From: Azoarcus sp. | Lineage (GTDB): Bacteria; Pseudomonadota; Gammaproteobacteria; Burkholderiales; Rhodocyclaceae | Direction of reading: 5' to 3' | Length of the DNA stretch: 12,380 bases | Assembly: GCA_031285365.1 (NCBI GenBank) | Contig: JAITWP010000320.1 | Span: 1 to 12,380 of the forward strand | Part shown: piece by piece, positions 1-6,417 of the stretch | Position numbering within the stretch: position 1 is the stretch's first letter | How the letters are laid out: each line of letters opens with the position of its first letter | Made by a program: the position numbers and the translations under genes | The notes under the pieces: generated by a model | Databases searched by the model: none | What the model was told of the DNA's origin: nothing | What the model saw: the letters and a program-made list of their open reading frames with translations, nothing else

Positions 1-54
1 GTGGCTTGTGGCTTGTGGCTTGTGGCTTGTGGCTTGTGGCTTGTGGCTTGTGGC
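1..54. repeat. Heptamer tandem repeat (GTGGCTT), 7 full copies plus 5 nt
   Basis: Seven perfect head-to-tail copies of GTGGCTT occupy bases 1-49, followed by a partial copy GTGGC at 50-54. The array starts at the very first base, so it probably extends beyond the left edge and the copy number here is a minimum. The unit is not a multiple of three, so copy changes would shift frame if it were translated. The reading frame across it (Cys-Gly-Leu-Trp-Leu-Val-Ala) looks like an artefact, because no conserved protein continues from it. Such seven-base arrays are common as variable-number loci in some bacterial genomes. Confidence 0.97.
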
Positions 55-447
55 GTCTTCGGCATGCTCTCGTCCTCTGCTCGGATTGTTGTTTTTATCC
101 GTGGCCGCGCAGACCTACATGGCCCCGGGGAGGGGAGATAAAGGCAGTTTGAGAGTCGCAAGAGACTGCGCATCATGCCCCGATGCGCGGGGGCGCATCG
201 GATGGCTTTTTCTTCTTATCAACCGAGGCCAAGTAATGTCGGGCTTTGCATGCCCGATTCTTCAGGAACGACCGCTCAGTCTGGTGAACGGCGTCCAACT
301 TGTCCGAACTTGTTCTCCCCTCTCGCCCCAAATAAACCGAACTAGACAGTTCGCCACAATTCCCCAGATGGATTGGTGGAGCCTCTTCGTTCTGTTGAAT
401 ACCAAGACTCATGGGCTAGGTCGTCGGCAGAGTAGGCCAGGACAGCA
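55..447. other. Non-coding stretch between repeat array and transporter operon
   Basis: I see no convincing gene here. Both strands carry open frames (up to 79 codons on minus, 161 on plus), but their products have no recognisable domain, and the plus-strand one starts inside the tandem repeat and runs antisense into the permease gene. The stretch holds one clear plus-strand hairpin terminator (180-211) and a smaller hairpin with arms TCGGGC (239-244) and GCCCGA (252-257) and a 7-base loop. I find no T-rich terminator for the minus-strand operon that ends at 448, so the operon may end by another mechanism. Confidence 0.6.
180..211 (+). terminator. Rho-independent terminator, plus strand
   Basis: Perfect 9-bp arms CCGATGCGC (180-188) and GCGCATCGG (193-201) enclose a GGGG loop, and five T residues follow at 207-211 on the plus strand after a 5-base gap. 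There is no T-run on the other side, so it works for plus-strand transcripts only. It would serve a gene lying left of the window or a short transcript from the 60-180 region. It is not placed to terminate the minus-strand operon. Confidence 0.7.
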
Positions 448-1227
448 TCATCTCATCGAGTCATGCCACGGAATCAGTACGTGTTTTGCATAACCCACTA
501 CCAGCGCCAGTGCATAACTCACGAGGGTCAATACGATCAGGACCGCGAAAACCCCTGGCGTATCCAGTGAATTCATGGCGATTACGACCAGATAGCCCAA
601 GCCCTCGCTTCCCGCCAGATATTCACCGACTACCGCGCCAATAACGGCAAAAACGATCCCCGCTTCCATCCCGGCGATCAGGTAGGGAAGAACGCTGTGC
701 AATTCAACGAATCGGAACATGGACCATCGCCCGGCATTGAACACATGCATGACGTCCCGATGTCCTGGATTCACGGATTTCAGGCCAAGGAGGACATTGA
801 GCATGATGGGGAAGAAGCTGAGTACTGCGGCGAAAATGACTTTCGACGTCATGCCGAAGCCAAACCAGATGATCAATATTGGCAAAAAGATAATCTTTGG
901 AACGACCTGCAACGTAAGCAGGGATGGCCTTAACGCACGCTCTAGCCAGGGAAGCTTGCCGAACAACATTCCCCCTGCAAACCCCGTTGCCAGGGCGATG
1001 AAAAAGCCACTGAGTATTTCCAGAACCGTTGTCGCTGCATGCATGCGCCAGAAATCGCGCTCTTTCAACAATGCGGATAAACGCTCAAAAACAGCTTCCG
1101 GCTGGGGCAGGATAAAAGGAGAAATTCCAAAAACGGGTATTGATACTTCCCAGATAATCAAGATTGCGACAAGGGTAAGTATTGGCGGGAGGGCCACGAG
1201 TGCAAGGTCGATTCCACGTCTGGTCAT
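448..1227 (-). CDS. ABC transporter permease, SsuC/TauC type
   Basis: This 259-residue inner-membrane protein is the permease of a binding-protein-dependent importer of the sulfonate/taurine/nitrate/thiamine-precursor class. It shows about six hydrophobic segments. A typical EAA-type loop for contact with the ATPase lies near residues 190-212 (EAGIVFAVIGAVVGEYLAGS, then EGLGYLV), as in SsuC, TauC and NrtB. Length and organisation are normal for the family. Its start ATG overlaps the stop of the ATPase gene by 4 bases (ATGA), so the two are translationally coupled. It is the last gene of the minus-strand series. The family transports many small organic acids and ions, so the substrate cannot be read from the sequence. 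Its link to the peptide cluster rests on gene order and close spacing only. Confidence 0.93.
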   Translation of the reverse strand: MTRRGIDLALVALPPILTLVAILIIWEVSIPVFGISPFILPQPEAVFERLSALLKERDFWRMHAATTVLEILSGFFIALATGFAGGMLFGKLPWLERALRPSLLTLQVVPKIIFLPILIIWFGFGMTSKVIFAAVLSFFPIMLNVLLGLKSVNPGHRDVMHVFNAGRWSMFRFVELHSVLPYLIAGMEAGIVFAVIGAVVGEYLAGSEGLGYLVVIAMNSLDTPGVFAVLIVLTLVSYALALVVGYAKHVLIPWHDSMR

Positions 1228-2114
1228 TTCTCTCCGTCCGCTCGCAGTGCTTGGCGCAGGGCCTGTATCGCAAGGTTGAAAAGGGGATTGGATTGCATAT
1301 CCAACTTTTGCTCGCGGGGGAAATCGATCTGATGCACCACCTGAATCTCACCGGGCCTGGGTGAGAGGACAACCACGCGGTCCGCCAGAAAGACGGCTTC
1401 CGTTATTGAGTGTGTCACTAGCACCACCGTGGCGCCGGTGGTGGCAATGACCGCCTGCAACTCAACGTTCATTTTTTCCCTTGTTATGGCATCGAGAGAA
1501 CCAAAGGGCTCGTCCATCAAAAGGATGGAAGGCTTCAGGCATAAGGCGCGCGCGATCGCCACCCTCTGCCGCATGCCGCCTGAAAGCTCGGCAATGTGAG
1601 AGCGCTCAAAGCCATGGAGGCCGACAAGACGACACAACTCTTGCGCTCTGTCGATGCACTCATGCCGGGCAGCGCCACGCAACACCATTGGCAAGAAGAT
1701 GTTTTGCTCAACCGTATACCAGGGAAACAGATTGGCGTCCTGAAATACCACGCCGATTGCCTCAGCTACCCGCGGGTCACGTTTGCCTTCATGCCACAAG
1801 GGCCGTCCTCTGACGCTCACTTCGCCCCGTGTGGGGGTAATGAGGCCCGCGAGAAGACGTAGGAGCGTGGTCTTGCCACAGCCGGATGCGCCGATTATGG
1901 CCACGAATTCGCCGCGGTTGATGGACAGGGATACGTCGCGAAGCGCCATCACCACTCCTTTGCTGCTGTTGTATTCCTTGCTTACTCCCTGTAGCTCCAA
2001 TTCTGCCGGCGCCGCGCGTGCCTCCTGGCGCTTGCGTTGCGCATCTATTGTGGGCCCAGGGCATACAGCGTCACTTTCATCTCCCTTTTCACCGCGGAAT
2101 CGGATTCGAGACAT
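1224..2114 (-). CDS. ABC transporter ATP-binding protein, SsuB/TauB type
   Basis: This 296-residue cytoplasmic ATPase would energise the neighbouring permease. All nucleotide-binding motifs are intact: Walker A GASGCGKT (75-82), Q-loop VVFQD with Q125, signature LSGGMRQR (177-184), Walker B ILLMDEP (197-203) with a D-loop GSLD, and switch histidine H235 in VTHS. The LFPW sequence after the Q-loop is typical of the SsuB/TauB/NrtD subfamily. About 38 residues precede the conserved core (ELELQGVSKEY). This extension is longer than usual, so a later start is possible, but the ATG at 2114 lies only 9 bases after the stop of the binding-protein gene and fits the operon spacing. Its 3' end overlaps the permease start. 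Confidence 0.94.
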   Translation of the reverse strand: MSRIRFRGEKGDESDAVCPGPTIDAQRKRQEARAAPAELELQGVSKEYNSSKGVVMALRDVSLSINRGEFVAIIGASGCGKTTLLRLLAGLITPTRGEVSVRGRPLWHEGKRDPRVAEAIGVVFQDANLFPWYTVEQNIFLPMVLRGAARHECIDRAQELCRLVGLHGFERSHIAELSGGMRQRVAIARALCLKPSILLMDEPFGSLDAITREKMNVELQAVIATTGATVVLVTHSITEAVFLADRVVVLSPRPGEIQVVHQIDFPREQKLDMQSNPLFNLAIQALRQALRADGEK

Positions 2115-2123
2115 AGGGTTTTT

Positions 2124-3173
2124 CTATCCGCGATCTGCCTTTTCAACCAAGCTGTTGGTGAACCAATCGCTTGGTGTTGCTGAGGAGCTGACAAGCCCGG
2201 CGTTGACCAGCTCGGAGTATCCGTCATCCCAGCGATTCGACGTGGTTATCAGCAGATCACTCGATCCGGTTGGTGCCCATATGTTCATGTATTCGCGCAG
2301 GCACCTCTTTGCTGTCGCGTCATCGTCCAAGGCTGCGAAGGAATATTTGCTTCTGAGAATGTTGAGCGTCATGGTGAAATCCTGATCATCGATCATGACT
2401 TCCAGTGCTTGATGAATAGCCCCCAGGAATCTGACAATTTTCTCTTCATGCTCTGCAAGGCCGGCGCGTGAAGTCATGTAAAACTGCCCACAAGCCGCAC
2501 TGAAAGCCGTGGGATCAAGCACCTCGACCTCCTTTTGCTGCCGAACCAGTTCCGCCGTGTCTATGCTGACGGCATAGGCAGCGACCAATCCTTGTTCAAC
2601 TAAGTTAAAGGCACTTGGCGTAACGCCAACCACTTCTCTTCGTACTGAGGCCGGGTCAACCCCGTAAGACTTCAAGAACAAGTCGAGCTCATGCTCACTG
2701 GAGCCGCCTTTCGATGGAATGCCAATCGTTTTGCCTGAGAAGTCGGCGGGAGCCATGAGCGGCATCTCCTTGCTGGAAACAAACCGAATCGTGGAGCCTT
2801 TGGCCAGCATACCGACGTTGACGATCGGTGCGTTTTGATTAGCAGCGATCAGCATGCCTTCGATCGTCGTTATGCGGGTAAGAATGCTTTGCCTTGCCAA
2901 AACCAACTGGATGGCCTGTGGTGAGCTACGGGCTACGTCGAGGCTTACCGCCAAACCATTCTCCCTGAAGAAACCACCCGCATCCGCCACGAGTTCGGGA
3001 GCGAAGGTAAGGCTGGTTGGTGGTAGAGGTAAAAGAAACTGCAGAGCAATCCCGTCGGGGACCGCTTGCTGACCGGCATCCCCCGAACAGGACGCCACGA
3101 TGCTACCCATGCCTGCCAGCGCCGCATTGGTCAGAAAATCGCGACGATTACTGTCAGTGGATATCTGTTTCAT
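2124..3173 (-). CDS. ABC transporter substrate-binding lipoprotein, NMT1/THI5-SsuA type
   Basis: This 349-residue periplasmic binding protein belongs to the importer encoded just downstream. The N-terminus carries a twin-arginine motif (NRRDFL, residues 9-14), a hydrophobic stretch, and a lipobox-like end (VASC, Cys29), so it is probably Tat-exported and lipidated. The body resembles the NMT1/SsuA/TauA fold: a segment FAPELVADAGGFFRENGLAV, where the family commonly has A...GFF...GL, then domain-closing motifs such as DFSGKTIGIPSKGGSSEHEL and AYAVSI. The gene begins 23 bases after the adenylation gene stops, with GGAAG 8 bases before the ATG, so it looks like part of the same transcript. Binding proteins of this type recognise sulfonates, pyrimidine precursors, aromatic acids and other small acids. 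The ligand is unknown. It could be the acid used by the A domain, but that is inference. Confidence 0.9.
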   Translation of the reverse strand: MKQISTDSNRRDFLTNAALAGMGSIVASCSGDAGQQAVPDGIALQFLLPLPPTSLTFAPELVADAGGFFRENGLAVSLDVARSSPQAIQLVLARQSILTRITTIEGMLIAANQNAPIVNVGMLAKGSTIRFVSSKEMPLMAPADFSGKTIGIPSKGGSSEHELDLFLKSYGVDPASVRREVVGVTPSAFNLVEQGLVAAYAVSIDTAELVRQQKEVEVLDPTAFSAACGQFYMTSRAGLAEHEEKIVRFLGAIHQALEVMIDDQDFTMTLNILRSKYSFAALDDDATAKRCLREYMNIWAPTGSSDLLITTSNRWDDGYSELVNAGLVSSSATPSDWFTNSLVEKADRG

Positions 3174-3196
3174 AGGAGCATCTTCCGAAGTAGTCT

Positions 3197-4729
3197 CTAT
3201 CCAAACTTGGCGAGAAGGCGACGTCTTACCTCGCTCCGGTCCAATTTGCTATTTGGCAGCAGCGGCATATCATTCGTGAAATAGAACTGCGTCGGAATCG
3301 CTTCCATTGCTAAAACCTTCATCAGAGCCACGCGCACTGCAGGGCCGGTGATGTCGGCATCGTCTGAAATCACGCATGCGGCGATTTCAGCACCGCGTAA
3401 TTGATTGTCGATAGTCGTTACAATGGCAGCCTTTACACCGGGAATGTCCGCAATGGAATTCTCAACCTGGGTAAGCCATACCATTTTCCCGTACACCTTC
3501 ACTCGCGAGTCCGTCCTCCCGACATAGTGAAAGCATCCACTGGTGTCGCGATAACCGATGTCTCGCGTGTAATAAGTTCTCATCCCGACCACGAGATGGT
3601 CGTACACGAACCGTTCATTCGTCAATTGTGGTTGACGCCAATAGCCCAGGCTCAAGGAGCGGCTTCTTACGGCTATTTCACCTTGGATTTCCATGGAGAC
3701 CTCATTTCTCTCATGGTCAACAATAAGCACTTCGCAGTCATCCATCGCGTATCCGATGGGCAGAATATTGCCGGAAAAGGCGTAGCTCTTGCCGACGATG
3801 TTTTGCGTCACCTGCATGAACTCAGAAGAGCCATAAGCTACCCGTAGCCGGCAGGGCTCTCTGAAGCAGCGACAAAAAATGTCAAACTCGGTACGTGTCA
3901 CTCGGTCGCCGCCAAGCTTCACCAGGCGCACCGAGTCGAACAACTTTACATCCACCCCCTCCGGGAATAGTGCTCGAAACAGCGCGGGCGCGGCAGTGAT
4001 AACGCTGATTCTTTCGTTGTTGATTCGTCTGTGGAAGGCGGCAATGCCCTCATCGTTTACCGAAAATGGATGAAGGGAGCAGCCATTCAACAGAGCCCCG
4101 TAGATTTCTGAACTACTGGACGCGGCCCACAGAGGGCATAAATTAGAGAAACCATCGCTCGGCTGAAGGGCGAAGTCGAAATAGTGGCTTCGCGCGAGTG
4201 ACAAAATATATCTATGAGGCAGGACCACGCCCGTTGGCACGCCTGTCGTACCTGAGGTGTAGACGATCTGAGCGGCATCGTCGAGGTCCACAGGCGGGGC
4301 AACTGGAGCCGCTGCGCAGTTCATTAGCTCAAGCATATCCGTGTTAACCACGGTCAGGGTGGGGTACGCCTGGGCCAGGCCCCGTGCAGCTTCCTCGCTG
4401 GCCGAATCGCAGAACAGATATCTGGCGGAGAGATCTGACACAATAAATTGTTGCTGATCCGGCCTCAGCCTGTCATCGATATGGCAATAGCTTTTCGCTG
4501 CCTTGAGAGCAGCCAGTTGAGCAATTATGGGGCTTTCGGAATGTCTGTACATCAATGCCACGGGTTCCTTTACGATTCCCATGAGCAGTAGTACGTAGCG
4601 CGCCAGGCGCTCAGAAGACTCATCCAATGTTGTATAGCTTATCGAGCGGAGCTTGGTCGTAATTGCTATTTTTTGACCTTGCTCAGCCGCTATTTCACGA
4701 AATTTACTGACGATTGATGCGGGAATCAT
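3197..4729 (-). CDS. Free-standing NRPS-like adenylation domain (AMP-forming acid ligase)
   Basis: This 510-residue ANL-superfamily enzyme would activate a carboxylic acid with ATP and load it on a carrier protein. Visible core motifs in order are A3 YTSGTTGVPTG (157-167), A5 YGSSE (299-303), A6/A7 LSLGYWRQPQLTNERF and YTRDIG (387-392), A8 GRTDSRVKVYGK (404-415), and A10 PNSKLDR with catalytic Lys495. Two points are odd. The usual P-loop lysine (P-K-G) is Thr166. In the A4 region (LWAASSSSEIYGALLNG) the position that aligns by eye with Asp235 of amino-acid-activating domains is an alanine, which suggests a substrate without a normal alpha-amino group. No condensation, carrier or thioesterase domain is attached. 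The frame stays open back to 4816, but homology begins at MIPASIVSKF, so I choose the ATG at 4729. Its start overlaps that of the divergent carrier-protein gene. No strong Shine-Dalgarno precedes it. Confidence 0.9.
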   Translation of the reverse strand: MIPASIVSKFREIAAEQGQKIAITTKLRSISYTTLDESSERLARYVLLLMGIVKEPVALMYRHSESPIIAQLAALKAAKSYCHIDDRLRPDQQQFIVSDLSARYLFCDSASEEAARGLAQAYPTLTVVNTDMLELMNCAAAPVAPPVDLDDAAQIVYTSGTTGVPTGVVLPHRYILSLARSHYFDFALQPSDGFSNLCPLWAASSSSEIYGALLNGCSLHPFSVNDEGIAAFHRRINNERISVITAAPALFRALFPEGVDVKLFDSVRLVKLGGDRVTRTEFDIFCRCFREPCRLRVAYGSSEFMQVTQNIVGKSYAFSGNILPIGYAMDDCEVLIVDHERNEVSMEIQGEIAVRSRSLSLGYWRQPQLTNERFVYDHLVVGMRTYYTRDIGYRDTSGCFHYVGRTDSRVKVYGKMVWLTQVENSIADIPGVKAAIVTTIDNQLRGAEIAACVISDDADITGPAVRVALMKVLAMEAIPTQFYFTNDMPLLPNSKLDRSEVRRRLLAKFG

Positions 4730-4979
4730 GACCGTGAATACCAATGAAGCCGAACTAAGAAACATCTGGAGCGAGTTGCTTTGTATCCCCATTGATGCAA
4801 TAACGACCGAAAGCAATTTCTTTCACTTGGGAGGGAATTCGTTGGCTGTTGTGCAGCTCGAATTTTCGATAAAGCAGAGATTTCATGTCAGCCTGTCAAT
4901 ATCCATGCTCTATTCATGCCCGGAATTAAAAAAGCAGGTGGCTTTGATTGAAAAGGCATTGGAGCTTCCGCCTTCGTAA
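4728..4979 (+). CDS. Free-standing peptidyl/acyl carrier protein
   Basis: This 83-residue protein is a complete phosphopantetheine carrier domain. Helix I is around AELRNIWSELLCI, followed by the signature FFHLGGNSL with Ser38 as the expected 4'-phosphopantetheine site, then a helix VVQLEFSIKQRF and a C-terminal helix ELKKQVALIEKALE. The LGG-x-S form is more typical of peptidyl than fatty-acid carriers. It is the natural partner of the divergent adenylation enzyme and would hold the activated acid as a thioester. It is the only plus-strand gene in this part of the window and is convergent with the hydrolase gene 45 bases away. Its promoter and ribosome site (a weak GGGA about 5 bases before the ATG) would have to lie inside the 5' part of the adenylation gene. 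No dedicated phosphopantetheinyl transferase is visible nearby, so a host enzyme would be needed. Confidence 0.93.
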   Translation: MTVNTNEAELRNIWSELLCIPIDAITTESNFFHLGGNSLAVVQLEFSIKQRFHVSLSISMLYSCPELKKQVALIEKALELPPS

Positions 4980-5024
4980 TACTAAACTGCACATGCAAGA
5001 GAGATTCGTGTATTCTGATTCAGG

Positions 5025-6338
5025 TCAACATCGCGCCAGAATAGTGCTGCCTATTCGTATAAAAAGGGGAGGGCTATCGTCCGCTTCTTGTATGTAGGTA
5101 ATCTGCCTGGAATCATAGGGCCATCCAACGGTGTTTGTCTTAGCGACAAGAATGAAATCGCTGAATTGTAGCAATGCGGTTGGTTCACTTATTCCAGGTA
5201 TATTAATTTTGGTATGTCTGGCATAAAGCCCCAGTCCTTCTTCGTGCTCAATATAAAATTTATAGCCATTTCCCTTGAAATTCCCTAAAAAGAAGTTCCA
5301 TGGCTTGGTGTTATTTGGCAAGGGGCCTATGTTAAATTTCCGGGGATCAAACTCTTCTTTTGCCAGGCAGGAAATAATCAATGAATTACAGCGCTTGCCT
5401 TCGCCATTTCCCAAGAAGCCAAGAGCATATTTCTTTTTCCGATCCACGATGATGGTGCCCTTTTCTTTTTGAGAACCAATGGATTGGTAATGAAGGTTGC
5501 CCCTCACTTTATACCAGCCGTGCCCATTAAATACTCTATTAGAATTGACACAGGCAAGGCTTTCTGTCATTGCATGGAAGTCGTCTTGTTCGTCATCATC
5601 CCCCATGCGGCTCACTAAAAATCCCAAGATCAACTTCATATCGCTCCTGGAGAGGTAGAGGTTATGCCCAACCACCGCAGAAAGCATTTGCGCGCACTTG
5701 CTACGCGGATGCTTTTGCGATTTCATGGAGGCGTTACTCCCCGATCTTTGTAGGGTTTTGTCGTTTTCGCCTTCAGCTATCTGTAAATCCGTTCCGTAAA
5801 ATTCATTTAGAAATGCCAGCCAACGCTTTCCTGTGATCCGCTCAATGGCAAAAACCAGGAGTAAGTAGCCCAAATTACAATATGACTGCCTGCTGCTGGG
5901 TGGAAAAATAAAGCCTTCCCTGAAAATTTGATTCACTACTTCGCGATCTGACACCTCCGTCGATTCCAAGAGAGAAACAAAAAAATCATCTATCCCGGAC
6001 GCATGGCACAGAAGTTGGGCCATGCTGACAGCTTCAAATGAATCATCCCACTTGCTTTCCCTAGAAGCATTGCCAGATAAATATTTGTTGATGGGGGCTT
6101 CAAGAGAAAATGAGTTATATTTCGATCTGTCAAAATGAACGAAAGCACCGGAAATCAAAATTTTTGCTAGACAACCAATTTTAAATTTTCCACGGCGAAG
6201 ATCATCTCTTGCATCCTGTAAGGGGGAATGGCCAAACTCGAATGAGGCGCCACCATCTTGTATGAAGACAAGTTCAAATTGGTGCAAATCATCTTGCTCT
6301 TTTAGAAGCTGACAAAGTTCTGCCAGGGCCTCTTTCAT
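5025..6338 (-). CDS. Beta-lactamase/PBP-fold (class C-like) protein with CxxK in place of SxxK
   Basis: This 437-residue protein has a class C beta-lactamase/penicillin-binding-protein-like fold. The segment KFKIGCLAKILISGAFVHF (51-69), then SLEAPINKYLSGN, aligns with the family pattern F-x-I-G-S-x-x-K...L-x-D-P-V-x-K-Y-L, except that the nucleophilic serine is Cys56 (codon TGT at 6171-6173). Lys59 is kept. The second motif is intact as Y153-C-N155 in QSYCNLGYLL, and LLCHASGI (109-116) matches the LLTHTSGI element. The third motif (K/H-T-G) is degenerate, perhaps QSIG before SQKEKGTIIVD. A roughly 100-residue C-terminal extension of beta character follows. There is no signal peptide, so unlike most relatives it should stay in the cytosol, which suits a biosynthetic role. 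Stand-alone PBP-type thioesterases are known to act on carrier-bound peptides, and a cysteine nucleophile would suit thioester chemistry. An inactive or scaffold role is possible. Confidence 0.82.
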   Translation of the reverse strand: MKEALAELCQLLKEQDDLHQFELVFIQDGGASFEFGHSPLQDARDDLRRGKFKIGCLAKILISGAFVHFDRSKYNSFSLEAPINKYLSGNASRESKWDDSFEAVSMAQLLCHASGIDDFFVSLLESTEVSDREVVNQIFREGFIFPPSSRQSYCNLGYLLLVFAIERITGKRWLAFLNEFYGTDLQIAEGENDKTLQRSGSNASMKSQKHPRSKCAQMLSAVVGHNLYLSRSDMKLILGFLVSRMGDDDEQDDFHAMTESLACVNSNRVFNGHGWYKVRGNLHYQSIGSQKEKGTIIVDRKKKYALGFLGNGEGKRCNSLIISCLAKEEFDPRKFNIGPLPNNTKPWNFFLGNFKGNGYKFYIEHEEGLGLYARHTKINIPGISEPTALLQFSDFILVAKTNTVGWPYDSRQITYIQEADDSPPLFIRIGSTILARC

Positions 6339-6417
6339 ATATATAGAACCGCAAAATTTTTAGGTTGTTCTGCGTTCTTGCTTATTGCAGCATGAGGGAG
6401 GCACCTGTTTAGCGCTT

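Noticed and set aside
1..54. CRISPR array
   Set aside because: The repeats are 7 bases, directly adjacent and without spacers, so this is a simple tandem repeat. No CRISPR-like array occurs elsewhere in the window.
173..412. Minus-strand open frame of 79 codons downstream of the permease
   Set aside because: The composition is unremarkable, there is no good ribosome site and no motif I recognise, and it spans the inverted repeats. It might be a remnant of something, but I cannot support it.
8..493. Plus-strand open frame of 161 codons starting in the tandem repeat
   Set aside because: Its N-terminus is only the translated heptamer repeat, it runs through a terminator hairpin, it overlaps the permease gene antisense, and the product has no recognisable domain.
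1783..2385. Plus-strand open frame of 200 codons
   Set aside because: It is antisense to the ATPase and binding-protein genes, both of which have clear family motifs. It is a shadow frame.
4730..4816. N-terminal extension of the adenylation gene to an ATG at 4816
   Set aside because: The extra 29 residues match nothing in adenylation domains and are antisense to the carrier's conserved LGGNS region. Homology starts at the ATG at 4729.
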